Assembly (NCBI GenBank): GCA_024362935.1
Contig: JANCRA010000010.1
Span: 12,516,501 to 12,580,500, forward strand
From: Setophaga petechia
Lineage: Eukaryota; Chordata; Aves; Passeriformes; Parulidae
Direction of reading: 5' to 3'
DNA: 64,000 nucleotides
Each line of letters begins with the position of its first letter. The first letter of the stretch is position 1. Below the pieces are notes generated by a model that was given only the letters and a program-made list of their open reading frames with translations, had not been told where the DNA came from and did not search any database. Shown here piece by piece: positions 52,101-60,660 of the stretch. The position numbers and the translations under genes were made by a program.

Positions 52101-53947
52101 TTTAGGAAAGGACAGAGAAGAGAACTTTTGTGGAGAGATGGAAGGTGGCAGATGGAGAGTGCCTGGGGCCCAGGGACTCTCAGAAACAACAGCAGCAGCC
52201 AGGCAAAGGCCAGGCCTGGCTCAGGAAGAAAGGGCAGCAGCAAGTCCTTGCTGAGATGTGCTCAGGCAGTCCATGGTCATGCACAAACAGCCACTGTGCT
52301 CATTGCCAAAAGCCACGTTTCCTATGACATGTTGCATGGGTTGTTTTCCCATACTTTAGGCACTACCATGATGGCTTTTAGTGAGCTCTGTATTTGCAAA
52401 AACAGAAAACAGACTTTTGCAGTTTCAGAGGAGAATGAGGTCTGCCTCACATTCTGTTCATATTAGTGGCTCAGTTCCTCCTAGGAAAAAAACATTGAAG
52501 GCAAAGTCCTCCTCCAACATCACAAACCCATCTGCAATCCATTTCACACTTTAATAACTCACAGTAGGAAGAAACATACATTTAATGTCAGAGATCCTTT
52601 GGAACAGGCAGCTCTAGAAAGTCAAAAAAATAAAACCAGAAGTGGCTGCTCAGTGTTCAAGGCTCTTGGGAATAACGTCTAAGGAGACAAAAAGTAGTTT
52701 GACAGTGGGTTCTGCATTTGTCTGGTGTTCTGTTATCTGACTAGACATTCTGCTGGGTATCAAGTACAAGCTGAGGTCAGTTAAGGATACTGTGTCACTC
52801 CTAAGCCTTTATAGCTCTTCTAGCTCAGGGAGATCAGCCCTGGGTTAATGACAAGGAACACAGCTCCACATTTGTGAAAGTTGTCAGTGTAAGCACTGAA
52901 GCTTCTGTGTCCCTGTATCAGATAGGTCAGGGTAGTTTGACCTCACAGCTAGTTAGTCAAATAACAAGGTTACCAAACAGACACGCTGTTAGAGGAACCC
53001 AGAGTGCAAAGGCATGGCAATTTATAATCAGCTTTAAACTGTCTAAAATTAGGTGCTGATTATTGCCTTAAAGGTCTGTATTGCTGCACCATAGGAGGAA
53101 AGGTCTCATCCTGATCACCACAGAGTCAGAAATGGGACTTAAGGAATTCAAGTCTTCTGCTGTGAGGCCTTAGAAAAGGATGTGGTGCACAGGCAGGGCT
53201 GAGCTGTTGTAGGAAATGTTAACAGTGCTGGGCTGGCTGATACCTTGTGCAGGACTGTCCAGAGCTACATCCCTGAGTGATGTCACCTCTGTGTCTGCTG
53301 CAGCAAAGCACTGTGCCACCCCAGGCTGTGCTCACCCACCCTCTCCCCAGGACCAAGGGGACATCTCTGCATATTCCTAATCACTAATCAATTAGGAGAC
53401 CACATTCCTAATCATCTTTACGTACTCTTTAGTACCACGTTCCCTTTTTATCCAGAGAAGGAAAGGCACCAGAAAAGCACCACATGCCTCTTGAGAGCTG
53501 CACAGTGCATAACAGCTGACTTTGAGGGATATGCTGGCATAGGAAACTGCTGCAAATCCTCTCTTACTGTGCCATTCCCAGAGCAAATCCCCTGCCTGTG
53601 AAGAAAAGTCCCCCACTCATCCCACAGCAGGTATGTCAGGAGTTTCTTCCCCTTACCTGAACATAATCCAAAACCATGCCTGCCAAGACCATGCCAAGCC
53701 CAGCCAGGAGGTATGGCAGGAGCACTTGCAGGCAGATTGAGATTGCTGACTCTTCCTGTGACTTTGCCATGGCTGCTTTCTCCTCAGCCAGCAGCTTCTG
53801 CTGTGCCTGCAGAGAGACATCCTCTGGCTCCTGGCTGCCAAGCCTGCTCTCCCTGTGTTTACCCTTGCTCTTTCCTCTGTGCCGGGGTCGCTCTCCATTC
53901 CTGGACCTGCCCTCTTTCCTCCTCTGCCGAGCTTCCTCACCTTTCAT
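29265..53947 (-). CDS. SLC41A3: SLC41A3, magnesium transporter of the MgtE/SLC41 family, ten coding exons
   Basis: SLC41 proteins are multi-helix Mg2+ transporters related to bacterial MgtE; SLC41A3 has been reported as a mitochondrial Mg2+ efflux protein. Ten exons join with consistent phases into 1458 bp (485 residues); human is about 507. Two MgtE-like halves are visible. [16 protein letters not shown] (117-132) pairs with [16 protein letters not shown] (330-345), and [19 protein letters not shown] (222-240) pairs with [19 protein letters not shown] (445-463). The start [10 protein letters not shown] resembles the human SLC41A3 start, and CHST13 as neighbour agrees with human 3q21, so SLC41A1 and SLC41A2 are less likely. 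The ATG has a strong context (GCCACCATGA) and an in-frame TGA upstream within its exon. No frameshift or missing core motif was seen. Introns hold two LTR-like elements, old CR1 pieces and several tandem repeats. A second, alternative first-helix exon lies at 48889-49083. Confidence 0.95.
29575..29668. repeat. ATGGC/ATGGG pentanucleotide array
   Basis: About eighteen units of a 5-bp repeat alternate between GGGAT and GGCAT, with the right half almost pure GGCAT, then decay into CACAGCATGGCACGG. It lies in the last SLC41A3 intron, about 125 bp upstream of the terminal exon. It creates false Met/Pro-rich and Met/His-rich open frames on both strands. Confidence 0.95.
30356..30655 (-). mobile_element. 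Degraded CR1 LINE 3' fragment
   Basis: The plus strand reads CAGAATCACAGAA, GGCTGGAAAC, AGATCATTTGTC and AGATGGAGATGCCAC in the order expected of an antisense CR1 3' end (bird CR1 remnants usually show CAGAATCATAGAA...GGTTGGAA...GATCATCTAG). Divergence is high, so it is an old insertion and its ends are uncertain. Confidence 0.4.
31856..32004 (-). CDS. SLC41A3: SLC41A3 coding exon 9
   Basis: Acceptor CTCTGCAG is followed by AG GTG AAT, completing a split Glu codon, and the donor is CAG|GTAAAC. It encodes residues 376-424 with the family motif [19 protein letters not shown], a luminal loop GGHTS and the helix [12 protein letters not shown]. It ends in phase 0. Confidence 0.95.
32786..32920 (-). 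CDS. SLC41A3: SLC41A3 coding exon 8
   Basis: This 135-bp exon has no ATG-initiated frame of its own and was read by hand. Acceptor CTCACAG is followed by GT GTT GGG, and the donor is TCATCAG|GTAGAC. It encodes residues 331-374: [20 protein letters not shown], then [18 protein letters not shown] and TTFFSS. This is the second MgtE-repeat core motif followed by the cytoplasmic loop typical of SLC41 proteins. Both split codons (Gly330 and Glu375) are completed correctly by the neighbouring exons. Confidence 0.95.
33849..34182. repeat. AT-rich microsatellite complex with a duplicated block
   Basis: An (AAATAT)n hexamer array (about 33851-33960) is followed by (AT)n runs. A block containing TATATCCAATCCATGCATAT appears near 34003 and again near 34159, so a unit of about 157 bp with its (AT)n tract has been duplicated. 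Tyr/Ile-rich open frames here are artefacts of the repeat. Confidence 0.9.
34586..34665 (-). CDS. SLC41A3: SLC41A3 coding exon 7
   Basis: An 80-bp exon after TTCTTAACAG, with donor AATG|GTAGGT. It completes a split Ser codon, then encodes residues 304-329, [17 protein letters not shown] followed by MAVFTPVIN. It ends in phase 1, inside the Gly of the second core motif. Confidence 0.95.
35195..35990. repeat. Interspersed repeat copy A, split by an insertion
   Basis: The left part (about 35195-35328) and the right part (about 35905-35985) together match copy B at about 37478-37672, where the two parts are contiguous. Shared landmarks are TTTGGCACAG, GGACTGAGAAGGACCAGAGG, GAATCTTCTCTGGCAAG and GGCACACAGTACTTCAAACT. 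About 575 bp separate the two parts here, and most of that is the LTR-like element at about 35482-35890. The repeat family is not one I can name. Confidence 0.7.
35482..35890 (+). mobile_element. Solo LTR-like element (ERVL-type, songbird)
   Basis: It starts TGTAGGTGCATCACTTTGTG, has GAGGTTTTGGGATTTTTAG, AATTGGGCAGAA and TTATTGGGTTAAAAGGGAAA, and has an AATAAA at 35819-35824 followed by CACCTGAGTCCC. I recognise this as a common songbird LTR family, probably class III. No internal viral frame is present. The 3' boundary and target duplication are not clear. Confidence 0.65.
36123..36267 (-). CDS. SLC41A3: SLC41A3 coding exon 6
   Basis: Acceptor TTCCTTGCCAG is followed by AT GTG AAG, which completes Asp255; the donor is AGCAG|GTAAGG. 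It encodes residues 256-302 with the helix [20 protein letters not shown] and the conserved [13 protein letters not shown]. It begins in phase 1 and ends in phase 2. Confidence 0.95.
37478..37680. repeat. Interspersed repeat copy B, uninterrupted
   Basis: This is the intact counterpart of copy A 2.2 kb away in the same orientation, with perhaps 80-85% identity by eye. It lies in the SLC41A3 intron between exons 6 and 5. Either a dispersed element inserted twice or a local duplication would explain the pair. Confidence 0.7.
38862..39008 (-). CDS. SLC41A3: SLC41A3 coding exon 5
   Basis: Acceptor GTCTTCTCTAG is followed by GT CTG GTG, completing Gly206; the donor is ATAG|GTACAG. It encodes residues 207-254 with [14 protein letters not shown], then the first-half [19 protein letters not shown] element, which is highly conserved across the SLC41 family. 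Confidence 0.95.
39859..39908. repeat. 25-bp tandem duplication
   Basis: AGCCCAAGAAATGGTGAGTC continues to CCTCC, then repeats at 39884 with a single G-to-T difference. It is intronic. Confidence 0.9.
40984..41128 (-). CDS. SLC41A3: SLC41A3 coding exon 4
   Basis: Acceptor TTTGCTCCCCAG is followed by GTC CAG GCC, and the donor is CTTG|GTGAGT. It encodes residues 158-205, starting [20 protein letters not shown] and ending with [16 protein letters not shown]. It carries two membrane helices. Confidence 0.95.
41891..41962 (-). CDS. SLC41A3: SLC41A3 coding exon 3
   Basis: A 72-bp exon with no ATG-initiated frame of its own, read by hand. Acceptor GACTCCTAG is followed by GCT AAC ACT, and the donor is ATCCAG|GTGAGT. 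It encodes residues 134-157, [18 protein letters not shown] followed by NLALIQ. This is the hydrophilic loop that in human SLC41A3 reads much the same (ANTGQIDDP...NLALIQ). It starts and ends in phase 0. Confidence 0.94.
42790..42897 (-). CDS. SLC41A3: SLC41A3 coding exon 2
   Basis: Acceptor TTTCCTTGCAG is followed by CAC TGG GAC, and the donor is GCT|GTGAGT. It encodes residues 98-133, [19 protein letters not shown] followed by the first core motif [16 protein letters not shown]. It starts in phase 0, so either alternative first-helix exon (53657-53947 or 48889-49083) can splice to it. Confidence 0.96.
43148..43200. repeat. 31-bp tandem duplication
   Basis: GGAAACCCATAAATTAAAAC starts at 43148 and again at 43179. 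It lies in the SLC41A3 intron upstream of exon 2. Confidence 0.9.
43862..44175 (-). mobile_element. Ancient CR1-like LINE 3' fragment
   Basis: The plus strand has CATCAAAGGTCCATCTAACCC and, about 250 bp on, CCTGTGGCACAGATTTCCATA and then CACATGAAGATCAATTTGTT. This is the order seen in antisense CR1 tails of turtles and birds (AAAGGTCCATCTAGCCC ... CTCTGGCAAGGAGTTCCACA ... GTGAAGAAATACTT). It is heavily diverged. Confidence 0.4.
45729..46113 (+). mobile_element. Solo LTR of an endogenous retrovirus in an SLC41A3 intron
   Basis: The element runs from TGTCACAGACATC to GAACACTGTCACA, 385 bp. Internally it has AAAATCCTTTCTTTAGGATT, GGCCAATCACAG, CTTAGCTAGCCTTCTGATGA and a polyadenylation signal AATAAA near 46035, about 80 bp before the end. 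I recognise it as an abundant songbird LTR family. No viral coding sequence is attached. It is antisense to SLC41A3. A 23-bp near-perfect direct repeat flanks it (45703-45725 and 46114-46136). Confidence 0.8.
48889..49083 (-). CDS. SLC41A3: Alternative SLC41A3 first coding exon (second version of helix 1)
   Basis: The minus strand encodes 65 residues from an ATG at 49083 in good context (GTGACCATGG) to CAA, followed by a GTAGGT donor in phase 0. The last 32 residues ([20 protein letters not shown], then [12 protein letters not shown]) align without gaps to the helix-1 part of the exon at 53657-53947, with about 18 identities. They also match the ETSFSI start of this helix in SLC41A1. Spliced to 42897 it gives a 453-residue protein. 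An in-frame TAA lies at 49098-49096, so if the exon extends that far this ATG is the start. A weak acceptor just downstream of that stop could instead make it an internal exon. The N-terminal part, [19 protein letters not shown], is not one I recognise. Confidence 0.8.
49540..49780 (-). promoter_or_regulatory. SLC41A3: Minor CpG cluster, candidate promoter for the alternative first exon
   Basis: CpG sites concentrate here (GAGCGCGGCACGCG, CCCGAGGCCGAGG, ACGGCGGCGTTACG) 450-700 bp upstream of the alternative first coding exon, within otherwise CpG-poor intron. It is much weaker than the island at 55 kb. Only location and composition support a promoter role. Confidence 0.3.
49789..49974. repeat. 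Three copies of a 62-bp tandem repeat
   Basis: The unit begins AGGCAGGTGACACAGCTGAG and ends CTCCTAGACCCC plus a variable tail. Copies start at 49789, 49851 and 49913. They are nearly identical, differing at one base in the middle (CCGG versus CCTG) and at the end of the third copy. Such identity suggests a recent expansion. Confidence 0.95.
53657..53947 (-). CDS. SLC41A3: SLC41A3 coding exon 1 (start codon, N-terminal tail, helix 1)
   Basis: The exon body starts at 53973 after TTGTTTTTCAG. The ATG at 53947-53945 lies in GCCACCATGA with an in-frame TGA upstream, and the exon ends at CAG|GTAAGG in phase 0. Residues 1-97 comprise a very basic, Arg/Lys/Glu-rich tail ([18 protein letters not shown] and onward), a Gln/Ala/Lys segment ([22 protein letters not shown]) likely to be helical, and the first membrane helix [20 protein letters not shown]. 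The acidic residues in the first 20 make a classical mitochondrial presequence doubtful. Confidence 0.93.
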
Positions 53948-55019
53948 GGTGGCTTTCTTGGATCACAGTTTTTCTGAAAAACAAAGTCAGAAACAATGAG
54001 ATAACAAAAAGAAGTATCAGGTGGGTGAGAGACAGGAAATTCTTTGGTACTGTGTGCACTCCATTAACCTGAAGGCAAACTACCACATTCTTCCCAAACC
54101 CAGGATGCTCTGCTGGCCTCAATACCAGTACTTAGTTTATCTTCAACTTTGTATAGTGTGAAACCAATTTCCCTTTCTGTAGTAGCATCTCTTCCTAGGC
54201 CTATGTTCACACTGTAGTGCTTGCTCTGCATCCTGGCTGCTCCCCTGAGAATGCCCAGAAGAATAGTGCTGCCCATGGCCTGAACTCTTGACCCACCAGC
54301 TCTCACACTGGGAGTCACAAAGAACTTATGAGCCCAGCAGAATCCAGCTTTTTTCAGGACCTGACCCCTGGCCAAGAAATGGGAGCAGCCGACTTCTTTA
54401 TATCCTAGCATCCCAGAGCCCAGCAAAGGACTGCCATCCAGGTGTGTATTATGTCACTAGTGACTATGCTTACTTCCTAGCATAGCTGTCCGCCACTCCT
54501 CAGTAACAAGACAATTCTTTGACCTTTGTACTAATCTGGATACTTTTCCTTCCTTTTGTGCCTTAGTTGACACACATGCACTACATGACTCATCCATCGA
54601 CAGAGAAGTTGCCACGACTCCACAGCATCTTACAAGAAAAAATAAACATGCAAAATTCTAACCAGTAGCCGTTTTGCTGCCATCAAATCTCCTTTCTTGA
54701 TGGAACTGTCACTCATACTGCTGGCCCAGGCAGTGCCCCAAGTCTTTAACCCATCACCTCCTGCCAGCCAGCCCTCATCGGGATTAACCTCCGCCAGATG
54801 TTCCGTGATGCTCTCATTTTCAGGATGGAACACCCCGAGCCCCCGCGCTATCCCAGGCAGGACCAGCCCTTTTCTTGCCCCAACATCTGGAGAGAGGAGG
54901 GAACAGCTGGGAGGCCCCAGTAACCGCTGGGGCGTGGAGGGAGGATGGGCAGGAAGATGGGGAGGAAAGTGCGGCTGTGCGGGCGGAGGATCCGCGGCCC
55001 GTCCGCCCGCGCTCTTACC
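53948..55019 (-). other. SLC41A3: SLC41A3 5' UTR: non-coding first exon and first intron
   Basis: A minus-strand donor GCCAGCCG|GTAAGAG lies in the CpG island, the last exon base being 55019. It pairs naturally with the acceptor at 53974-53976 in front of the 26-base untranslated part (53948-53973) of coding exon 1. The transcription start would lie upstream of 55019, within about 55020-55380. The splice match and position support this; no transcript was consulted. Confidence 0.6.
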
Positions 55020-55380
55020 GGCTGGCTGTGCTGCGGGGGCGCTGCCGGGGCCGGGGCTGTCCCCGCGGGCGCGGCCGGGGCGCTGCGAGCGCGGGCGGCT
55101 CCCGCCACATCGGGGCGCGGCGGCGGCGGCCGCGGGTTCGAGCCCGGCCCCCGCCCGCCGAGGGAGGCGGAGGCGGCGCCGTGAGTGGCAGCCGCCGGTC
55201 CTGCCCCGGCACCGAGCCCGCAGCGCCGCTGCTGCACGCCCCGCCACGCCGGCAGCAGCTCCGGGCCCTCCCAGTGCCCCCGGTTCCCCCCGGTGCCCCC
55301 CGGCATCCCGGGTGTCGCTCCCGGAGCACCCCCGCTCTCCCCCCGGAGCCCGGGAGGGTGGTAGGAAAAGGGTGACAGCT
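54930..55380 (-). promoter_or_regulatory. SLC41A3: CpG island, main SLC41A3 promoter
   Basis: This is the densest CpG cluster in the window, with runs such as CGGCGGCGGCCGCGGG, CCCGCGGGCGCGGCCGGGG and several GC boxes. It ends abruptly on both sides and sits about 1 kb upstream of the SLC41A3 start codon. Long open frames cross it on both strands, but their Arg/Pro/Gly/Ala-rich translations are what GC-rich DNA gives by chance. Divergent transcription to the right is possible, but no gene was found there. Confidence 0.75.
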
Positions 55381-57989
55381 TCCAGCGTGGGCAGCGTAAA
55401 CAGGAGGCTGCAATTCAGAGCTGCGGAAAGACGCTTCCTCTGTTTGGGTTCTTCGGGGTGTTTTTTGTTGGGTTGGTTGGCGGGGTTTTTTTCCTCCTCG
55501 TTTTGGCATTTGGGAGAGCTCGTGTTGAGAGCTTCCTGTGCAAATGCCTGCCCCCGGCACCGGCAGGGCACAGCTCCCCTTGGTTCTGGTTTTCTCCCCC
55601 TTCCCGTTCTGAATCAGCGTGTTAGAAATGTGATTACAGCATCCATCACATTTAAGCACATAAATCTTATTAAGCACTGGAGTGACCATACTCATGCAAG
55701 TCTCCTGATTCATGCAGCTCAAATTTCCAGAACAATTGAGGATATTAAATCATACCTCAGTACCAGAGCAAACTTATATCCTGCTGAAGTCTCTCAGATG
55801 TCATGCTATGCTAAAGGGCTCTTACAGATGAAATGCTGCCCCCGGCTCAAAGCAGGGCACACCAAAAGGAGTTGAGGGTTTTGGTAAGTGGCAGCAACGA
55901 AGCCCTGCAGCTGCTGCGTGTCGAGGGTGCACGGTGCCTGCTGAACGTCACTCTGTAAGGGCAAGGCTTTAAATTTCAGCTCACTTGGTGTAATTTTACG
56001 TCTTTACTTTGCAACTGATGCTTCCCCGAGAGTGGTCAGAAGACGCCGTCTTGGTGTGAGAAACAAGAGGGGAAGGAACGCGGTTTTAAAAAAGTAACAA
56101 CGTTGCCGAGACAGTTTTAGACCTGTTAAGTGTATTCTCCTATCATTTTACCAATGAGCTCCGAAGTAAAATATCTACAGAGCCAGCACAAAGTCTCCTG
56201 GTGGAACTTGATTGACAAGGGCCCCTCGATAGCACTTCCAGCCCAGGAATGCGACTGTTCTACACGGATCTCACACCGGGGTCTGAGCTGCAGCCACCAG
56301 GAGAGCTCCCAGCCCTGCCAGAGCTGTCTGGCCCGTGTGCCATGACCTGGTGTCCCAGGCTGCAGTCCCTGGAGCATCCCCAGGGGTATATTTGGGCAGG
56401 CTGCCCTGCAGCAGCAGCAGCACAAAGCTGCGTTTTCTCGGAAGTGCAGCAACACTGTGTGGATAGATCCTGGCTTTGACGTAAGGGAGCAGTGGCTGGA
56501 CCTTGATTGCAAACAGAGCTGCAGTGACCCTTCAGATAGGACAGCTCAGCTGCTCCTTGCAGCCTGGGAAGTGCCTGTTGGCACAAAGCTGAGCCACCTC
56601 ATGCTGAAATGTTTTATCATTTCCCCCCTGAGTTGCAATTCACATGTGCTGCTTTCCTCTGCTCTCTCAGAGGTGTTCAGGTAGCACCAGCAGTCACAAG
56701 GGGAGGGCTCAATACACTCATTTCTGTTTCTCCCCACAGGGCTTTTGAAGACTCTTTCCTTCAGCAGGGAAAAAAAGAGTAACATTAGTATTCCCTTTGT
56801 CACCTCCATGTTGCTTCACAACTGGACTTTCTCTCCAGCAATTATTCCCTCAGCCAAGAAGAGTGGAATTTTACAGCTTTCTTCAGTATTCTGTCTGAAG
56901 ATGTGATTTCTTTATTTCCTTCCCAGTTTTCGCCTATAAAATGGCATTTCTTGGGTGACCAGGGACTACTGGAGATATTTCTCAAATATAAATCTTGATT
57001 TATGACTTCAGTTAGCCCTGGTCACAGATTTAGTTGGACTCCTGGGCCTTGAAAGCTCCCATGCCACCAGTGGGGCTGTGTTGAGGCTGTTGGAGGCTGC
57101 TGCATGGCTCATCAGGCTGCATTCCCATCATGGGACATCCCTCTGGATACCCACCTGCTGCAGCTCAGGGATGCATAGAGGAATATGCATTCTCTAGCCT
57201 TTCTCCTCTGTGAGACAGTGTTAGCTAGCATGGCTTAAAATAATTATTTGGAAATATGTGCATAGACAGAAACAGGCAGTGCAAAACGGATACATCATCA
57301 ATGCTTTTTACATTATAAATCTGAGGGTTTAGAGGCAGAAAACAGCAGGAACTTCTTGGAGCTGGTAAAGGGAGAGAAGGAAACTTCTCTTTGGTTTTCC
57401 TTTATGTAAAATTTGAAGGAAAGTGAGCTTTATTGTCTGCTAGGCCAGGCCAAATAAATTTTAGGTAGTTGTGTTAATTTTATTCTAATCTCCACCTCCT
57501 TCTCCTTCTGATACAAAGTTCTGGAAAGTCCAGATGTTTTGTGTGCACCGGTGTTACTAAGAAAAATTAAAAGTGCCATCTCCTACCTTCTTTTTCCCAT
57601 TGCCTCCCCTTGTAGGCACTAAACCTCTCAGTTGCCATCACCTTTGTGGCAGTCGTTATGCCAGGCCACAATAACAGACTTACCCTCAGGTTTCCTATGT
57701 GCAGCAGAGAAGAGCACAAACAGTGAAGACCTGGTGTTTGTAGTGGGACACCTCTGTGTTGAGTTGCAGCCCAGCAGTCCTTTGTCAAACTATTTTTCAG
57801 AGGAATGAAAGCAGCCTAAATCCCCTCGCTTCCCCAGCACGCTGATGAGAACCATCTGTGCAGGTTTTACCACCTACCCGAGTCCCAAGGGTGATGTTCA
57901 TGGTGCTTTCTATTGCTTGAGGCCTTTCCACTCTCCATCTGCCATTAGATGGCAGCAACTGAATGCGAATGGGGCTCTGCAAGTCCTGT

Positions 57990-58090
57990 TTATCCCGTGG
58001 CTTGTGCAGGGATTTCAAGCTTTTCACTTCTAGGTCAATGGTTCAAATCTGGCCCAGGTCAGGAGGGGCCAGAGATCTTTGTAATCCGGC
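57990..58090 (+). repeat. Possible tRNA-derived SINE relic
   Basis: TCAATGGTTCAAATCTGGCCC at about 58033-58053 matches a pol III B box (GGTTCRANNCC) except for the last base or two. TGGCTTGTGCAGG about 35 bases upstream loosely resembles an A box. No intact tRNA fold is evident, so this is not a tRNA gene. An old SINE head is possible; chance is also possible. Confidence 0.25.
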
Positions 58091-60530
58091 AGCTGCTCAG
58101 CGTCCCCTGTGAGAGCAGTTTGTGCATTTCTGCTTCTGATCTCGTGCAGGAGTGCCCTTCTCATCACTGGCACTAATTGGCACCAGTGCTTGACTCGCCA
58201 AACAAGAGGTGGAAGATGCTCCAAAGAGATGAATTCTCCTCCCTGAGCTCTGGATGATTGGACAGAGGGGAGCACTCATCCCTGTGCTGCCCTCAGTAAT
58301 GATGCCAGAAGAATGTGCTGGCCCCATTCCTCCTCTAAGGGAGTAACTGCCCAGAATTATCTCATTCCGGGCAGCAGGGTGACAGTTGGGGTCTTTCAGC
58401 AGATAAAATTAATTTGTTATTAATTTGAGATATGATATTCGGACAGAGTAGTGATGGCGCAATGAAACCCTGTCAAGCATGTTGTAATACCTATGTTATT
58501 TACAGCCTCCATAACTGCAGGGACAAACTGCATCCAGAACTGCCTTACAAGGTGACCTAATTTGGAAAAGAAAACAGATACAGAATTTTCTCACATTAAA
58601 GGACACCTCACTGTGACTTCTTCCCTTACAATTTTAAAGCCCTGTGAAGGACTGGAGCAACTGATACTCTCCAGAGAAACCCATGAGATAAGAACTGAGC
58701 CTAGCAAGCATGTGATTGTGATACAGTTCAAGCCTGTGTGTGTATCACTCAGCTTGTTCTATGAAGATTTGAGAAGCATGTCACTACGTAAATCCCTCTG
58801 GGCAGCTGGGCTCCCCTCCAGCACACAGATTTCCCCTGCTGCTAATGAATCAGCCTCTTTTGCTAACTTACCTCCAAAGCTCGTTTACTTGGAAACCGAG
58901 GGAGCTTAGGGAACAGGGCTCTCTCCATGCATAACAATGACCTATTTGAGATACTTCTCCTCACGAGGTAACGGAGAAGGGGCAGCAAAAGAGTGCTTCT
59001 ACCCAAAAGGAATTTACTGGAATCAGTCCTAAACAATGCCAGCCATTTCCATTTTGAGAGCTGACATTTCATGGTGCCGGTGCCACCACACAACAGAAAA
59101 TGCCAGTGTGAGCCAAGGATGGGATCCAGCTGTTTTATTTTAAGGACATGCAGCCAGGCCCGCTGCACACGTCGGTATTATTGTCCAAACAGCCCCCTTC
59201 ACACAGAAACTGGTAACCCAGAATGGAAATTCTCCACAGCACTCCCAGAGCAGCATGGCAGAGAGGCCAAGGGCATGTTTCACACATCTGGGTGTGTTTA
59301 CATCGCTGGGCTCTCTCAACTATCATAAGCAGTACAGTAAAAACACAGAAATGCATTAGGGAGTCTGTCCTTCCTCACCCAGCTCCATGCTGAATTAGCA
59401 GCACAGCTCACAGGACTGCAGGAGAGAGGTACCTGGTGGCCCCACAGGAAATGCTTGGAAACAGGAAATGTTTCATGTGCCATCTGCCTCTAAGATGTGG
59501 GCTACTGGGAAGAATTCAAGCACTTTGTGATTTTCCCACAGTTAGTGCCCCTGAAGCAAAATGGGAGGAAACAGATTATAATGTATTCATTTTGTATTTT
59601 GTTTAATACAAACCTCACCAATCTGCTCACAAGGCTCAGATCCCAGACTGGAACCCTGTGGTTTCAGCACATCCATGGTTGATATCCTGCAAGGCAAGGG
59701 AGGACCCTTGTCCTGTGAGACCCAAAGCAAACAACATGTCTTCAGATTAGCTCCTGGTTGAACTGGAGCATTTCTGTTAGAAATTCTTTTAGAATGTCTT
59801 TATGAGGCTAAATTTTACCCATTTCAGCTTTCAGCCCCTGAAAGTATTTACATCTTTATGACTATATAAGCTCATCTCCAAGCTGCCCTTTCCCTTCTCC
59901 TCATTCTCCTAGATTCACTCACATTAGGACAAGCAGATTATCTTCCACTCCCTTGTGGGGGTCTCCCCAAAACTTCCCACTTAACTTTACAAATAGTGTG
60001 CAAAACTACAGAGCCCAGTACTGGCCAGCAGTGCTGAATCCAGAGAGAACCAAACTATCTGCCCTATGGCATCACACTTTTTTTGTCAAACCAGTGACCA
60101 TTTTAGCCCTGCTAGACCTTTAAAGTTGGCACATTGGCCCATGGATTTTCATGCCTGAAGTGCTGGTTGTTTGCCTGTGCAGCAGGAGGCTGTCAGTGGG
60201 AACAGTGTCACTTCAGCCCATCAGGAATAATCTCTGCCTGTAACCTGTCAGCCCAACTGGATTAATTTGAAGGGACCCGTTTTTTTCCCAAATAAATGTT
60301 CTCTGGTGTTAATTACCCAGTTATTTTCATTCATGAGTCACCTCTGAGCTCTTCCATTATTTTGACTAATAACACTGTCACAAGCAGTGACACACAGCAC
60401 AGCCTTTTTTCCATTCTCCTGGAACATACCTGTGCTTTGCTGCCTCTGCAGGGTACATTTCTCACCACCACCAACAGCTCAGGCTACTGAGTAAGAAGGA
60501 GAGGGAAAAAAAAAATAAAATCAGTGTTTT

Positions 60531-60660
60531 CACAGAATCACATTTGGAAGGAATTATTAAGATCATCTATTTCCAACACCCTTGCCATGGGCAGAGTTTT
60601 TTTCTAGTTACCAACAGGCAGTTACTCAGTCTGCCTCATCTCCCAAGTTTACTCATGACT
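60531..60660 (-). mobile_element. CR1 LINE 3' end
   Basis: The plus strand begins CACAGAATCACATTTGGAAGG, then AAGATCATCTATTTCCAACA and CCCTTGCCATGGGCAGAG. This closely follows the antisense consensus of bird CR1 tails (AGAATCATAG...TTGGAAGGGACC...AAGATCATCTAGTTCCAACCCCCTGCCATGGGCAGGG). The element lies on the minus strand and is 5'-truncated, as most CR1 copies are. Confidence 0.8.

Noticed and set aside
54630..55875. Open frames of 235-392 codons on both strands across the CpG island
   Set aside because: Their translations are Arg/Pro/Gly/Ala-rich from base composition, overlap each other on opposite strands, and contain the splice donor of the SLC41A3 non-coding exon.
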